The position numbers were made by a program, and so were the translations under genes. A stretch of DNA of 64,000 nt from Candidatus Paralachnospira caecorum. GTDB lineage: Bacteria; Bacillota; Clostridia; Lachnospirales; Lachnospiraceae. The notes beneath the pieces were generated by a model. The model was not told the origin of the DNA, did no database searches, and saw only the letters and a list, made by a program, of their open reading frames with translations. Positions 1 to 9,849 of the stretch are shown in pieces. The DNA lies in assembly GCA_904379015.1 (NCBI GenBank), contig CAJFHG010000002.1, positions 62,001 through 126,000 of the forward strand, read 5' to 3'. Position 1 is the first letter of the stretch; each line of letters starts with the position of its first letter.

Positions 1-32
1 ACGCTGTTAAAGCGTTCCGGCCGGTTTTTCCC

Positions 33-167
33 TTACCGGATATCCACAACCCAGAAATTTTCTTCCTCCGGCGTCTCCCCATCTGTGCCTTCTTTGGCAA
101 ACAGCAGTGCCTTGATCTCATCGACATCCAAAAAAAGGCTTCCGGAGAAATTCTCCGAAAGCCTAAA
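33..167 (-). pseudogene. Possible remnant reading frame overlapping the tuf terminator
   Basis: This minus-strand frame is open for about 44 codons between two stops. Its translation looks protein-like (acidic, ending EEENFWVVDIR) rather than random. It has no ATG and no visible Shine-Dalgarno site, and the upstream half runs through the tuf terminator hairpin. It may be the decayed tail of a gene or a chance open frame. I do not recognise a family. Confidence 0.2.
129..164 (-). terminator. Intrinsic terminator of the str operon (after tuf)
   Basis: On the minus strand AGGCTTTCGGAGAA pairs with TTCTCCGGAAGCCT and is followed by seven T. It lies about 20 bases after the tuf stop, so it ends the rpsL-rpsG-fusA-tuf transcript. 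Confidence 0.9.
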
Positions 168-186
168 TTACAAAACCGTATTTTAA

Positions 187-1374
187 TTACTCAATGATAG
201 AAGCAACACGGCCGGATCCAACTGTACGTCCGCCCTCACGGATAGCGAAGGTAAGACCCTGCTCCATAGCGATGGGATGGATCAGCTCGATTGTCATCTC
301 TACGTTGTCGCCAGGCATGCACATCTCAACACCATCGGGAAGATTTACAACACCTGTAACGTCTGTTGTTCTGAAGTAGAACTGAGGTCTGTAGTTGTTG
401 AAGAAAGGAGTATGGCGTCCGCCCTCGTCCTTGGTCAGTACGTAAACCTGAGCCGTAAATTTCTTATGGCAGGTAACAGTACCGGGTTTTGCAAGAACCT
501 GTCCTCTCTCAATCTCGTTTCTCTGAACACCACGAAGCAGAGCGCCGATGTTGTCGCCAGCCTGGCCTTCGTCAAGCAGTTTGTGGAACATCTCAACACC
601 AGTTACAACTACTTTACGTGTTTCTTCCTTAATACCAACGATTTCTACTTCATCAGATACATGGATTACACCACGCTCTACTCTACCGGTCGCAACAGTA
701 CCACGGCCTGTGATAGAGAAGATATCCTCGATGGGCATCAGGAAAGGCTTATCTGTATCACGCTGAGGATCGGGAATATAATCATCAACCGTGTCCATCA
801 GCTCCATGATCTTGTCTCCCCACTCGCTGCTGGGATCTTCCAGAGCCTTCAGAGCGGAACCCTTTACGATCGGGCATCCCTCGAAGCCGTACTCTTCAAG
901 CTGCTCTGTAACTTCCATCTCAACCAGCTCGATGAGTTCTTCGTCATCAACCATATCGCACTTGTTCAGGAACACAACGATATAGGGAACGCCTACCTGA
1001 CGGGACAGAAGGATATGCTCCTTTGTCTGAGCCATAACACCGTCAGTAGCAGCTACTACCAGGATCGCTCCGTCCATCTGAGCAGCACCGGTAATCATGT
1101 TCTTTACATAGTCAGCATGTCCGGGGCAGTCAACATGTGCATAATGTCTCTTCTCTGTCTCGTACTCTACATGTGCTGTGGAAATTGTGATACCACGCTC
1201 TCTCTCTTCGGGAGCTTTGTCAATATTGTCGAAATCCGTTGCAACGTTTCCGGCAACTCTCTCAGCCAGAACCTTGGTGATAGCGGCTGTCAGGGTTGTT
1301 TTGCCGTGGTCAACGTGTCCGATTGTACCAATGTTACAATGGGGCTTGGTTCTTTCAAATTTAGCTTTAGCCAT
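187..1374 (-). CDS. tuf: Translation elongation factor Tu
   Basis: EF-Tu is the GTPase that delivers aminoacyl-tRNA to the ribosomal A site in the cytoplasm. The 395 residues match the usual family length. GTPase motifs are visible: GHVDHGKT at 19-26, DCPGH at 82-86 and NKCD at 137-140, followed by domains 2 and 3. The ATG is preceded by AAGGAGGACTTTTAAA, a strong ribosome site. It is the last gene of the str operon, 115 bases after fusA, and is followed directly by a terminator. Nothing is unusual about it. Confidence 0.98.
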   Translation of the reverse strand: MAKAKFERTKPHCNIGTIGHVDHGKTTLTAAITKVLAERVAGNVATDFDNIDKAPEERERGITISTAHVEYETEKRHYAHVDCPGHADYVKNMITGAAQMDGAILVVAATDGVMAQTKEHILLSRQVGVPYIVVFLNKCDMVDDEELIELVEMEVTEQLEEYGFEGCPIVKGSALKALEDPSSEWGDKIMELMDTVDDYIPDPQRDTDKPFLMPIEDIFSITGRGTVATGRVERGVIHVSDEVEIVGIKEETRKVVVTGVEMFHKLLDEGQAGDNIGALLRGVQRNEIERGQVLAKPGTVTCHKKFTAQVYVLTKDEGGRHTPFFNNYRPQFYFRTTDVTGVVNLPDGVEMCMPGDNVEMTIELIHPIAMEQGLTFAIREGGRTVGSGRVASIIE

Positions 1375-1489
1375 TTTAAAAGTCCTCCTTCAATCCTGCC
1401 CTGGCGGGCTTCATTTTTTATTTTTATTTTCGTTTCGATGTTTCACAACTGAATATCATTATATTGCAAAACCATAGGTTTTTCAAGCC

Positions 1490-3607
1490 TTATTTGCCTC
1501 TTTCGGCAAGAACTTTTTCCTGTACGTTCTTCGGTACCTGCTCGTATCTTTCAAAGAACATGGAGTAGGCCGCACGTCCCTGAGTCTTGGAACGAAGGTC
1601 CGTTGCGTAGCCGAACATCTCTGACAGGGGAACATAACCCTTGATCAGCTTGGACCCGTTGACATCATCGAAGGATTCGATCCGTCCGCGGCGGGAGTTG
1701 ATGTCGCCGATTACGTCGCCCATGTAATCCTCGGGAGTTGTAACCTCGACTCTCATGATCGGCTCAAGCAGCACGGCATTGCCCTTCTGCATCGCATCCT
1801 TGAAGGCCATGGAGCCGGCGATCTTGAATGCCATTTCAGAGGAGTCTACTTCATGGTAAGAACCATCGTAGCAGGTTGCCTTAACGCCCAGCACTTCAAA
1901 TCCGCCCAGAATACCGGACTTCATCGCATCCTGGATACCGGCGTCTACCGCAGGGATGTATTCCTTCGGAATGGCGCCGCCGACAACCTCGGAAACAAAT
2001 TCATAGGTTTTCTCAGCATTGGCATCCATGGGCTCAAAGCGTACCTTACAGTGACCATACTGGCCGCGGCCGCCGGACTGCTTCGCGTACTTGCTGTCCA
2101 CATCCACAGCCTTGGTGATGGTTTCCTTATAGGCAACCTGAGGCTTGCCCACGTTGGCCTCCACCTTGAACTCGCGGAGCAGACGGTCTACGATGATCTC
2201 CAGATGGAGCTCACCCATACCTGCGATGATGGTCTGTCCCGTCTCAGGGTTGGTGGACACGCGGAAGGTGGGATCCTCTTCAGCAAGTTTCGCAAGAGCT
2301 TCGCCCATCTTGTCCTGTCCGGCCTTTGTCTTGGGCTCGATGGCAATATCGATAACAGGTTCCGGGAATTCCATGGATTCCAGGATAACCGGATGCTGTT
2401 CGTCACAAATGGTATCACCTGTAGTTGTTACCTTGAAGCCGACCGCTGCGGCAATGTCGCCGGAATAAACCTTATCCAGCTCCATTCTCTTATTTGCGTG
2501 CATCTGAAGGATACGTCCCACACGCTCTTTCTTTCCCTTTGTCGCGTTGAGCACATAGGAACCGGAGTTCATGGTTCCGGAATATACCCGGAAGAAGGCC
2601 AGCTTTCCTACGAAAGGATCGGCCATGATCTTAAAGGCCAGAGCGGAAAAAGGCTCTTCATCAGATGAATGTCTCTCGATGGGATTCCCGTCCAGATCGG
2701 TCCCCTTGATGGAAGGAATGTCTGTAGGCGCGGGCATATATTCCACAACGGCATCCAGAAGCTTCTGTACGCCCTTGTTTCTGTACGCGGTTCCGCACAG
2801 TACGGGAATGATCTCAACCGCGATGGTTGCTTTTCTCAGAGCGGCCTTCAGCGCTTCCTCAGAAGGCTCCTCACCCTCCAGATACTCCATCATCAGATCG
2901 TCGTCTGTCTCGCAGATCGCCTCGATCATGGCAGTTCTGTACTCTTCAGCCTGCTCCTTCATATCCTCGGGAATCGGCTCAATGGAAATATCCTCGCCCT
3001 TCTCATCATTGTAGATATATGCCTGCATCTCAAACAGGTCAATGATTCCCTTGAAGTCATCTTCTTTTCCAATCGGCAGCTGAACCGGAACGGCGTTATG
3101 ACCAAGACGGGTCTTGATCATATCTACTGCGTTGTAGAAGTTCGCGCCCAGGATATCCATCTTGTTGATGAACGCGATTCTGGGTACATTATACTTATCA
3201 GCCTGGCGCCATACAGTTTCTGACTGAGGTTCCACACCGCCCTTCGCGCAGAACACACCCACAGCGCCGTCCAGCACACGCAGGGAACGTTCTACTTCAA
3301 CGGTAAAGTCAACATGTCCGGGAGTATCAATGATATTGATACGATGCTCCAGGGCGCCCGGCATCTTCTTGTTTTCTTTCTGCAGAGTCCAGTGACAGGT
3401 TGTAGCCGCGGAAGTGATGGTAATACCTCTCTCCTGCTCCTGCTCCATCCAGTCCATGGTAGCTGTGCCCTCGTGGGTGTCGCCGATCTTATAGTTCACG
3501 CCTGTGTAATACAGAATACGTTCCGTCAGAGTCGTCTTACCCGCATCGATATGAGCCATGATACCAATGTTCCTGGTCCTCTCCAAAGGATATTCTCTTC
3601 CAGCCAA
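1490..3607 (-). CDS. fusA: Translation elongation factor G
   Basis: EF-G is the GTPase that drives ribosomal translocation and, with RRF, ribosome recycling. The 705 residues are typical. The N terminus carries the G1 motif AHIDAGKT, the effector segment [18 protein letters not shown] and NKMD, followed by domains II-V. The start codon is TTG: AAAGGAGG lies eight bases upstream and the product begins (M)[10 protein letters not shown], with no better ATG nearby. It follows rpsG by 15 bases in the str operon. The [14 protein letters not shown] region contains a short insertion that is common in clostridial EF-G. Confidence 0.97.
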   Translation of the reverse strand: MAGREYPLERTRNIGIMAHIDAGKTTLTERILYYTGVNYKIGDTHEGTATMDWMEQEQERGITITSAATTCHWTLQKENKKMPGALEHRINIIDTPGHVDFTVEVERSLRVLDGAVGVFCAKGGVEPQSETVWRQADKYNVPRIAFINKMDILGANFYNAVDMIKTRLGHNAVPVQLPIGKEDDFKGIIDLFEMQAYIYNDEKGEDISIEPIPEDMKEQAEEYRTAMIEAICETDDDLMMEYLEGEEPSEEALKAALRKATIAVEIIPVLCGTAYRNKGVQKLLDAVVEYMPAPTDIPSIKGTDLDGNPIERHSSDEEPFSALAFKIMADPFVGKLAFFRVYSGTMNSGSYVLNATKGKKERVGRILQMHANKRMELDKVYSGDIAAAVGFKVTTTGDTICDEQHPVILESMEFPEPVIDIAIEPKTKAGQDKMGEALAKLAEEDPTFRVSTNPETGQTIIAGMGELHLEIIVDRLLREFKVEANVGKPQVAYKETITKAVDVDSKYAKQSGGRGQYGHCKVRFEPMDANAEKTYEFVSEVVGGAIPKEYIPAVDAGIQDAMKSGILGGFEVLGVKATCYDGSYHEVDSSEMAFKIAGSMAFKDAMQKGNAVLLEPIMRVEVTTPEDYMGDVIGDINSRRGRIESFDDVNGSKLIKGYVPLSEMFGYATDLRSKTQGRAAYSMFFERYEQVPKNVQEKVLAERGK

Positions 3608-3622
3608 GGGATTTTCCTCCTT

Positions 3623-4093
3623 TTAGAATCTGTAATGCGCAAATGCTTTGTTTGCTTCTGCCATCTTGTGCATGTCTTCTTTTCTCTTTACGGCTGCGCC
3701 TGTATTGTTGGCCGCATCCATAAGTTCGTTTGCCAGTCTCTCCTTCTGGGTCTTTTCTCCTCTCTTGCGGGAGAACAGAACCAGCCAGCGAAGAGCCAGC
3801 GCCTGACGTCTCTCAGGCTTTACCTCGATCGGCACCTGATAGGTGGCGCCGCCGATACGTTTTGCCTTTACTTCCAGTACAGGCATGATATTGTTCATTG
3901 CTTCTTCAAACACCTCGAGGGCGGGCTTTCCTGTCTTTTCAGCTACCTGCTCGAATGCGCCGTATACGATTTTCTGAGCAACACCCTTCTTGCCGTCCAA
4001 CATAATGTTGTTGATCAGCTTTGTGACAACTTTGTTGTTGTAAAGCGGGTCTGCTAACACATCTCTTTTCTGGGTATGTCCTTTACGAGGCAC
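3623..4093 (-). CDS. rpsG: 30S ribosomal protein S7
   Basis: S7 is a primary 16S rRNA-binding protein of the small-subunit head. I start it at a GTG giving 156 residues ([15 protein letters not shown]...), the normal S7 length. AAGGAGGGAAGTAAC sits immediately before this GTG. The longer ORF in the track adds 15 residues that are not S7-like. It is the second gene of the str operon, between rpsL and fusA. Confidence 0.96.
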   Translation of the reverse strand: MPRKGHTQKRDVLADPLYNNKVVTKLINNIMLDGKKGVAQKIVYGAFEQVAEKTGKPALEVFEEAMNNIMPVLEVKAKRIGGATYQVPIEVKPERRQALALRWLVLFSRKRGEKTQKERLANELMDAANNTGAAVKRKEDMHKMAEANKAFAHYRF

Positions 4094-4244
4094 GTTACTT
4101 CCCTCCTTAATTATAAAAATTAAATCGTCGGTACTCACACGTTTGTATGTTCGCGCCGGTCTGCGGCTTTCTATATGACCCGTCTTACAGGGAAAAATAT
4201 GCTACATTCCGTGCACTAATACAAATCCTTGATTCTCGACTGCC

Positions 4245-4658
4245 TTATTTTTTCGGTCTCTTCGCGCCGTATTTGGAACGGGCCTGACGTCTGTTGGCAA
4301 CGCCTGCCGTATCCAGTGTTCCTCTGACGATATGGTATCTTGTACCGGGCAGGTCCTTTACACGGCCGCCTCTGATCAGAACAACGCTGTGCTCCTGAAG
4401 GTTGTGTCCTTCACCGGGGATATAGCTTGTTACTTCGATACCATTGGAAAGACGTACTCTGGCAATCTTTCTCAGTGCTGAGTTAGGCTTCTTGGGGGTA
4501 GCGGTCTTCACTGCGGTGCAGACGCCTCTCTTCTGAGGAGCTGCCTCGTCAGTCGCTCTCTTCTTTAAAGAGTTGTATCCCTTTAACAGAGCGGGAGCGG
4601 TTGCTTTCTTTACGGATGTCTGTCTACCCTTTCTCACTAACTGGTTGAATGTGGGCAT
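4245..4658 (-). CDS. rpsL: 30S ribosomal protein S12
   Basis: S12 sits at the decoding centre and affects translational accuracy and streptomycin response. The ATG with AGGAGGTGAAAAAC upstream gives 137 residues starting [13 protein letters not shown], the usual length. The longer ORF adds a non-homologous leader. The segment [20 protein letters not shown] carries the conserved lysine (TPKKPNSA) whose change gives streptomycin resistance elsewhere; here it is wild type. It is the first gene of the str operon. Confidence 0.97.
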   Translation of the reverse strand: MPTFNQLVRKGRQTSVKKATAPALLKGYNSLKKRATDEAAPQKRGVCTAVKTATPKKPNSALRKIARVRLSNGIEVTSYIPGEGHNLQEHSVVLIRGGRVKDLPGTRYHIVRGTLDTAGVANRRQARSKYGAKRPKK

Positions 4659-4737
4659 GTTTTTCACCTCCTGTAATACTGGTTGTTCGTTAAATTTACG
4701 CATGCAAAAACAGACAGCGTTTTATGCACGCCATATC

Positions 4738-4766
4738 ATTATATAAAGGGAATCCAGCAATGTCAA
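4738..4766 (-). promoter_or_regulatory. str operon promoter
   Basis: Minus strand TTGACA, 17-base spacer, TATAAT: a consensus housekeeping promoter about 80 bases upstream of the rpsL ATG. Confidence 0.85.
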
Positions 4767-4819
4767 GTCCCAACCTGAAAATCTCCTGTAAACCCTGGGT
4801 AAAATCCGGCTTTTGTCCT

Positions 4820-5629
4820 TTATCTGGATCTCCCGTCCTCATATTTCGCCATTGTTCTGAGGCACTGCTCCAGCTGATGGTACCGTTCTTCTATGGGGCC
4901 TTCCGGAATCTCCACATCCACCGCCATGGCAAGTCCGTCGATCATGGCATCGTCCAGTTCTTCCCGCATGGATTCCAGGATCACGGCCTTCGCCTCAAAG
5001 GTGCGCGCTTCCAGAAAATCGAGGAATCTGGGACTTACCGCTTCTGTCCCGTCTTCATCCTCCTCATTTTCCTCTCCGGCCGCCTGGACCGCTTCATCCG
5101 TCAGCGACTTCCACAAATCGTCTTCTCTCTCTTCCGACCGGCCGCTGCGGGGAAGCACCACGCTTTCCTGCCCGGACAGCTCATCGGCCTCTTCATAATC
5201 TTCTCCGTCGGAAAAAAGGTTGACGCTGATATATTCCGCTCCGTCCCCATCTGTCTCTTCTTCTCCTTCTTTCCACACCTCCAGCCTGGACTGCTTCTCC
5301 TGCTGCTGCTCCCGGAACAGCCGTTCTTCCGGATTTTTCGCAGGCTTTTTCCCATAATCTTCCTGTTCTCCGCGCGGATCTCCCTCCCCTGTTCCCGGGG
5401 TGCAGCGCTCAAACCGGTATTTCTGAGCCGCCCGGGGGTATTTTTTATGATCCACCTCGCTCATAAACATCTCCAGCGGTCTTGCGTAAACGCTGAAATC
5501 ACCGTAAAGCGCCTGGTAAATCACAAGGATTTCTCCTGTCTCTGTATGCTTTGCCACAGTCACGATCTGATACATCCTGTTTTTAAAATGCCGGTAAAAT
5601 TCACCCGGTCTGGGTATTCTTTCTGCCAT
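4820..5629 (-). CDS. DUF1653-domain protein with acidic extension
   Basis: Residues about 6-75 match the DUF1653 fold (PRPGEFYRHFKNRMYQIVTVAKHTETGE...YQALYGDFSVYARPLEMF), a small cytoplasmic domain of unknown function. A low-complexity, charge-rich stretch (about 75-205, many E/D/K/R) follows. A second conserved-looking helical segment (FLDFLEARTFEAKAVILESMREELDD...) ends the 269-residue chain. Stand-alone DUF1653 proteins are about 70-90 residues, so this is an extended form. It is transcribed alone, divergent from the pseudouridine synthase. Its biochemical role is unknown. Confidence 0.8.
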   Translation of the reverse strand: MAERIPRPGEFYRHFKNRMYQIVTVAKHTETGEILVIYQALYGDFSVYARPLEMFMSEVDHKKYPRAAQKYRFERCTPGTGEGDPRGEQEDYGKKPAKNPEERLFREQQQEKQSRLEVWKEGEEETDGDGAEYISVNLFSDGEDYEEADELSGQESVVLPRSGRSEEREDDLWKSLTDEAVQAAGEENEEDEDGTEAVSPRFLDFLEARTFEAKAVILESMREELDDAMIDGLAMAVDVEIPEGPIEERYHQLEQCLRTMAKYEDGRSR

Positions 5630-5740
5630 CTGTATTTTACTCTCCTCTCCTGCAGTGATCCCGGATCGTCCAGCCGGATCCTGCCTGCCTTTTCCATTTT
5701 ACCTGAAACCCTCCCCTGCGTCAATGCGCCGGCGGCACTC

Positions 5741-5769
5741 TTGACAGCAGCGGATCCTGTTGCTATAGT
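5741..5769 (+). promoter_or_regulatory. Promoter of the pseudouridine synthase gene
   Basis: TTGACA, 17-base spacer, TATAGT, ending 33 bases before the ATG at 5803. Confidence 0.8.
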
Positions 5770-5802
5770 GAAGGAAATCAGTCGCAGGCAGGGAGGATTT
5801 CC

Positions 5803-6537
5803 ATGAAAACAGTCCGTCTTGATAAATTTCTGTCGGATGCCGGGCTCGGAACACGCAGCCAGGTCAAGACATTCCTGAAGAAAGGCGCTGTCTCCGTCAA
5901 CGGCACGGTGGTCCTGAAGCCGGAAACAAAAATCTGTCCGGAAACAGATGCCGTGATCTGCCGGGGCGTTCCTGTTACTCACACCGAATTTTTCTATTAT
6001 ATGCTCAACAAGCCCGCCGGTTTTGTCTCCGCCACAGAAGACAAAAGCGCCGCTACCGTGCTGTCCCTTCTGAAAGATGCTCCGGGCAGGGGGCTTTTTC
6101 CGGTAGGACGCCTGGACAAAGACACAGAAGGACTGCTCCTCATCACCAACGACGGAGCGCTGGCCCACCGCCTGCTCTCTCCCAGGCATCATGTAGAAAA
6201 AACTTATTATGTGCGCGCCGCGGGCTCCGTCACGGCCGCAGATCTGGAAAAACTGGAGTCGGGCGTAGAGATCGGGGAAAAGGCCCTGACCCTTCCCGCG
6301 AAAGCAAAGCTTCTTTCCGTCATCCCCTCTCCGGAGGGAAGCGCTGTCTCAGAAGTGGAGCTGAGCATCTGTGAAGGCAAATATCACCAGGTCAAGCGCA
6401 TGTTCCATGCGATAGGCGCTCCGGTCCTCTTTCTGAAACGTCTTTCCATGGGAAGTCTTTCTCTTGACGAAAACCTGGCGCCGGGCGCCTTCCGTCCCCT
6501 TACTCCGGAAGAAATCGCCGCATTAAAAAAGGAATAA
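5803..6537 (+). CDS. 16S/23S rRNA pseudouridine synthase, RsuA/RluB family
   Basis: It isomerises a uridine in rRNA to pseudouridine. Residues 4-45 form an S4 RNA-binding domain (RLDKFLSDAGLGTRSQVKTF). The catalytic motif GRLDKDTEGLLLITNDG follows, with Asp105 the expected nucleophile, then EKTYYV and KYHQVKRMF typical of RsuA-like enzymes. The 244-residue length fits RsuA (U516 of 16S rRNA) slightly better than RluB, but the target base cannot be fixed by reading alone. GGAGGATTTCC precedes the ATG. It is a single-gene unit with its own promoter and terminator. Confidence 0.92.
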   Translation: MKTVRLDKFLSDAGLGTRSQVKTFLKKGAVSVNGTVVLKPETKICPETDAVICRGVPVTHTEFFYYMLNKPAGFVSATEDKSAATVLSLLKDAPGRGLFPVGRLDKDTEGLLLITNDGALAHRLLSPRHHVEKTYYVRAAGSVTAADLEKLESGVEIGEKALTLPAKAKLLSVIPSPEGSAVSEVELSICEGKYHQVKRMFHAIGAPVLFLKRLSMGSLSLDENLAPGAFRPLTPEEIAALKKE

Positions 6538-6564
6538 ACCGCTCCTCCGGGTTCATTCCTCTTT
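6525..6564. terminator. Bidirectional intrinsic terminator
   Basis: GGAATAAACC pairs with GGGTTCATTCC, with a T run on the plus side and six A (T on the minus strand) on the other. It serves the pseudouridine synthase (its stop codon is inside the stem) and the convergent DUF1934 gene. Confidence 0.75.
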
Positions 6565-6577
6565 GTACGCTCCTTTC

Positions 6578-7030
6578 TCACCGTCCGGTCAGATCGATCT
6601 TACAGGTCTCCTTGGACTCGATCCGGATATCCACCACGCAGTCCGTCACATGAGCGCTTTCCATCTCCAGCCGGTATTCCAGGTGCACCTGGAGCCGGTC
6701 CTCTTCCTCCTCTACAAGGATCTGGCTGGTGCGGATCCCCACCAGGATTTTTCCGAAGGCTGTCTCATAGTAAGAAACGTGCCGTTTATTCTCCTCGAAC
6801 ACCATTCTGGCGCCGGCATCGCCGCTCTTGATGATCTCCGTCATCCCTTCGTGGATCTTGATCACATTTTTGATCACGGGACCACCGTCCTCCGGCAGCT
6901 CTTCATATATAATGTAATGCTTTCCGTTCTTATAATAATAACTTCCGGCCGTAATCACCTCGATCCTGCCGCCGTCCGCTGTGCCGTCCTTCTGAATACT
7001 GCCCAGAAATATGATCACATCTTTCTGCAT
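6578..7030 (-). CDS. DUF1934 beta-barrel protein (YwiB-like)
   Basis: The 150-residue cytoplasmic protein has the alternating pattern of the DUF1934/YwiB lipocalin-like barrel: IIFLGSIQKDG... near the start, then GSYYYKNGKHYIIYEE, GARMVFEENKRHVSYYETAFG and LQVHLEYRLEMES. The function of this family is not established. It lies 39 bases downstream of murI on the same strand, so it probably shares the ddl-murI transcript. Confidence 0.8.
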   Translation of the reverse strand: MQKDVIIFLGSIQKDGTADGGRIEVITAGSYYYKNGKHYIIYEELPEDGGPVIKNVIKIHEGMTEIIKSGDAGARMVFEENKRHVSYYETAFGKILVGIRTSQILVEEEEDRLQVHLEYRLEMESAHVTDCVVDIRIESKETCKIDLTGR

Positions 7031-7069
7031 GCCGTTTTCCCTCCGCCCTTTCTATCCCGTTTTCTTCCC

Positions 7070-7909
7070 TTAATACGCGCGCTCCTCCGACTCGTAGCCT
7101 TCTATATTGATCTGCCGCACCTGCTCTATATCGTAAGGAAGAATGGAGTTGGCAAAGCTGCAGAATTTTTCTGCCGCGTCGCTCACATAAAACTCATATT
7201 TGCTGTCGGCAGGGCCTGCGTCCGCGCTGCAGCGCAGCCCTTCCCGGTCCAGCAGCCGTCCCAGCTCCATGGCAGTCTCATAGGCAGGATTGACCAGCGT
7301 GACGGCTTCTCCCACGGCCTTCCGGAACACGGAACGCAGCAGCGGGTAATGGGTGCAGCCGAGGATCAGGGTGTCGATGGATTTGTATTCCAGATCCTTC
7401 ATATAGCGGCTGACCACCTCTTCCGTGACAGAATCATGGAGCCATCCCTCTTCCACCAGAGATACCAGGAGCGGGCATGCTTTACCGTAGACCTGCACCC
7501 GCGGATTGTAGCTTTTCAGAACCTTGGTGTACATTCCGCTTTCAATGGTTCCGGTGGTGCCGACCACCCCGATCCTGCCGTTCTTTGTCACGCTGCTGGC
7601 AACTCTGGCCGCAGCGTCGATCACGCCGATCACAGGAATCTCTGTCTCGCTCTGAAGCTCCTCCAGCGCCTGCGCCGTAGCCGTATTGCAGGCGATCACG
7701 ATGGCCTTGACATGTTTTGTTTTCAGAAAGCGGATGATCTGCCGGGAATAACGGATCACCGTCTGTTTGGATTTGGTTCCGTAGGGGAGGCGCGCCGTAT
7801 CTCCAAAGTACACCATCCGCTCCTCCGGAATCTGCCGCATGATCTCTCTGGCAACCGTCAGACCGCCTACCCCGGAATCAAATACCCCGATGGGTGCGTC
7901 ATTCCCCAT
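7070..7909 (-). CDS. murI: Glutamate racemase
   Basis: It interconverts L- and D-glutamate in a cofactor-independent reaction, supplying D-Glu for peptidoglycan. The 279 residues contain GVFDSGVGGLTV at the N terminus and the two catalytic cysteines in ACNTAT (Cys75) and GCTHYPLL (Cys185). The ATG directly abuts the ddl stop codon and uses a ribosome site inside the end of ddl (AAAGGAGAAATAA). Pairing D-Glu and D-Ala-D-Ala supply in one operon makes functional sense. Confidence 0.96.
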   Translation of the reverse strand: MGNDAPIGVFDSGVGGLTVAREIMRQIPEERMVYFGDTARLPYGTKSKQTVIRYSRQIIRFLKTKHVKAIVIACNTATAQALEELQSETEIPVIGVIDAAARVASSVTKNGRIGVVGTTGTIESGMYTKVLKSYNPRVQVYGKACPLLVSLVEEGWLHDSVTEEVVSRYMKDLEYKSIDTLILGCTHYPLLRSVFRKAVGEAVTLVNPAYETAMELGRLLDREGLRCSADAGPADSKYEFYVSDAAEKFCSFANSILPYDIEQVRQINIEGYESEERAY

Positions 7910-8971
7910 TTATTTCTCCTTTCTGGAAAAAGCCATCTGGATCAGCTTTTCGACCAGCTGGGGCTTTGAAATCCCCCTGTTTTCCCAGAGCATGGGATAC
8001 ATGCTGATCGAGGTAAATCCGGGCAGGGTATTGATCTCATTGAAGACCACCTCTCCCGTATCCGCAGTCACAAAAAAGTCCACCCGCGCCAGGCCGAAAC
8101 CGTCGACTGCCTTAAAGATGGCGACCGCGTCCTTTCTGATCTCCTCCGCGGCCCCACCAGGCAGCTCCGGATCCAGAACCGTCCTGGATTCAGCGTTATG
8201 GTACTTCGCGTCATAATCATAAAATTCCGCGGCGGAGAGAATCTCCCCCACGCCGGAGGCTTTTACCTCATTTCCGCCGAGGACGGCGCACTCCACTTCC
8301 CGGCCTACGATTGTTTCCTCAACCAGGATCTTTTTATCGTGTTCTGCCGCCTCCAGCAGTCCCTTTTCCAGCATTTCCCGGTTTTCTGCCTTGGATACTC
8401 CTCTGGAGGAGCCTGCGTTGCAGGGTTTGATAAACACCGGATACGGCACGTTCTCTTCCACCCGTTTTACCACGGACTCCATGTCCTTCAGCTCTCCGCG
8501 CCGGACAGGAACATATTTCGCCTGTCTGATCCCCAGCGTATCCACGATGATCTTGGTATAATATTTATCCATGGACACAGCAGAAGACAATACGCCGCAG
8601 CCCACATAGGGAATCCGGCTCAGCTCAAAAATCCCCTGTACCGTGCCGTCCTCCCCGTACATTCCATGCAGGACGGGGAACACCACATCGATTTTTTTCT
8701 CTGTGACCTGGCTGCCGTCTATGAAAAGTACCGCCCTCATCTGCGCGTCCGGAGACAGGACCGCCCGAACCGTTCCATCCTTCCATGAACCGGAACGCAC
8801 TGCTTCCAGAGAATCCACCGAAAGCCACTTTCCATCCTTGGTAATGCCGATCAGCACTGTATCGTATCTATCTGTATTCATATTCTCAATGATTGTCACT
8901 GCGGAAATGCAGGAAATCTCATGCTCCGACGACTGTCCGCCGAAAAGCACCGCTACTGTCTGTTTTGCCAC
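7910..8971 (-). CDS. ddl: D-alanine--D-alanine ligase
   Basis: It is an ATP-grasp enzyme joining two D-Ala for the peptidoglycan stem peptide. The N terminus QTVAVLFGGQSSEHEISCISA and the segments MYGEDGTVQG, KPCNAGSSRGVSK and FNEINTLPGFTSISMYP are diagnostic. I choose a GTG start (353 residues) because AGAGGAATTTGAC lies just before it; the ATG 30 bases upstream has no proper ribosome site. It is the first gene of ddl-murI-DUF1934. A specificity change to D-lactate or D-serine cannot be judged by eye. Confidence 0.95.
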   Translation of the reverse strand: MAKQTVAVLFGGQSSEHEISCISAVTIIENMNTDRYDTVLIGITKDGKWLSVDSLEAVRSGSWKDGTVRAVLSPDAQMRAVLFIDGSQVTEKKIDVVFPVLHGMYGEDGTVQGIFELSRIPYVGCGVLSSAVSMDKYYTKIIVDTLGIRQAKYVPVRRGELKDMESVVKRVEENVPYPVFIKPCNAGSSRGVSKAENREMLEKGLLEAAEHDKKILVEETIVGREVECAVLGGNEVKASGVGEILSAAEFYDYDAKYHNAESRTVLDPELPGGAAEEIRKDAVAIFKAVDGFGLARVDFFVTADTGEVVFNEINTLPGFTSISMYPMLWENRGISKPQLVEKLIQMAFSRKEK

Positions 8972-9157
8972 GTCAAATTCCTCTTTTCTCAATATAATCA
9001 TCCCGGGCCCCGCCCGTTTTTCTCACTTACTTTCTCATTTTACCCTGCTTTACGCATTTGTTCAACGCTTAATTGTAATAAATCTGGAAAAGCAGGGAAG
9101 AATTTCAAAAGAAGGGAGAACTCTTCCTTCCTATTTTACATAAAGGAGTGTTCTATC

Positions 9158-9799
9158 ATGCGTAAAAAAAAGCTGCTGCTGAGTTTACTGCTGATCCTGC
9201 TGTGTGCCGCCAGCGTTTCTCTTTTTCTGGATACCTCGCCTTCCGTGGAGGCCGTCAGAGAGGATCTGTCCGAACATATTCTCCGTTTCCATGTGCTGGC
9301 TAACAGCGACTCCGAAGAGGATCAGGCCCTGAAGCTCCAGGTCAAAAGCGCTGTTCTGGAATATCTGGAGCAGGAAATCCCCCAAGACGCGGATCTGAAG
9401 GAGACCAAAGACCTCATCCGAAGCCGCTGGAACGCAATTCACGATCTTGCTGTCTCCGTGATCACGGCGGCGGGAAAAGACTACCCGGTATCGCTGTATC
9501 TGGAACCCTGGTATTTTCCCACCAAAACCTACGGCGATCTGACCTTTCCCTGCGGAACCTACGATGCCTTTCGCATTGTGATCGGCGAAGGAGAAGGACA
9601 GAACTGGTGGTGTGTCCTGTACCCCTCCCTCTGTTTTGTCGATTCTACCTACAGCGTCGTCCCCGATGAATCCAAAGCCCGGCTCGGAGCCATTCTGAAA
9701 GAAGACACCTATGACGCCCTGCGCGGGCAGAACGCGGAATCTGACACGAAGCCCAAAATATCCTTCCGCCTGTTTGAATTCTTTTCTTCCTTATTTTAA
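9158..9799 (+). CDS. spoIIR: Stage II sporulation protein R
   Basis: SpoIIR is made in the forespore and secreted into the intermembrane space, where it triggers SpoIIGA to process pro-sigma-E in the mother cell. The 213 residues start with a signal/membrane segment (KKKLLLSLLLILLCAASVSL), then the family signature RFHVLANSDSEEDQALKLQVK and later the WWCVLYPSLCF block. I use the ATG at 9158 with AAAGGAG nine bases upstream; the longer ORF has no support. A weak sigma-F-like element (GTAAT-15-GGGAAGAATT) lies at 9075-9104. Confidence 0.95.
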   Translation: MRKKKLLLSLLLILLCAASVSLFLDTSPSVEAVREDLSEHILRFHVLANSDSEEDQALKLQVKSAVLEYLEQEIPQDADLKETKDLIRSRWNAIHDLAVSVITAAGKDYPVSLYLEPWYFPTKTYGDLTFPCGTYDAFRIVIGEGEGQNWWCVLYPSLCFVDSTYSVVPDESKARLGAILKEDTYDALRGQNAESDTKPKISFRLFEFFSSLF

Positions 9800-9831
9800 A
9801 AGGGGCCGTGCTCTCGGCACTGCCCCTTTTT
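9798..9831. terminator. Bidirectional terminator between spoIIR and gntR
   Basis: AAAGGGGC pairs with GCCCCTTTTT around a loop containing GTGCTCTCGGCAC, with T runs on both strands. It ends spoIIR and the convergent gntR transcript. Confidence 0.85.
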
Positions 9832-9849
9832 CCCATTTCACAGGAATTT

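Noticed and set aside
277-1452. 391-residue plus-strand ORF opposite tuf
   Set aside because: Antisense shadow of EF-Tu; low-complexity, Cys/Ser/Asn-rich translation with no motif.
6563-7969. 468-residue plus-strand ORF
   Set aside because: Runs antisense through the DUF1934 gene and murI, both of which have clear family motifs and ribosome sites.
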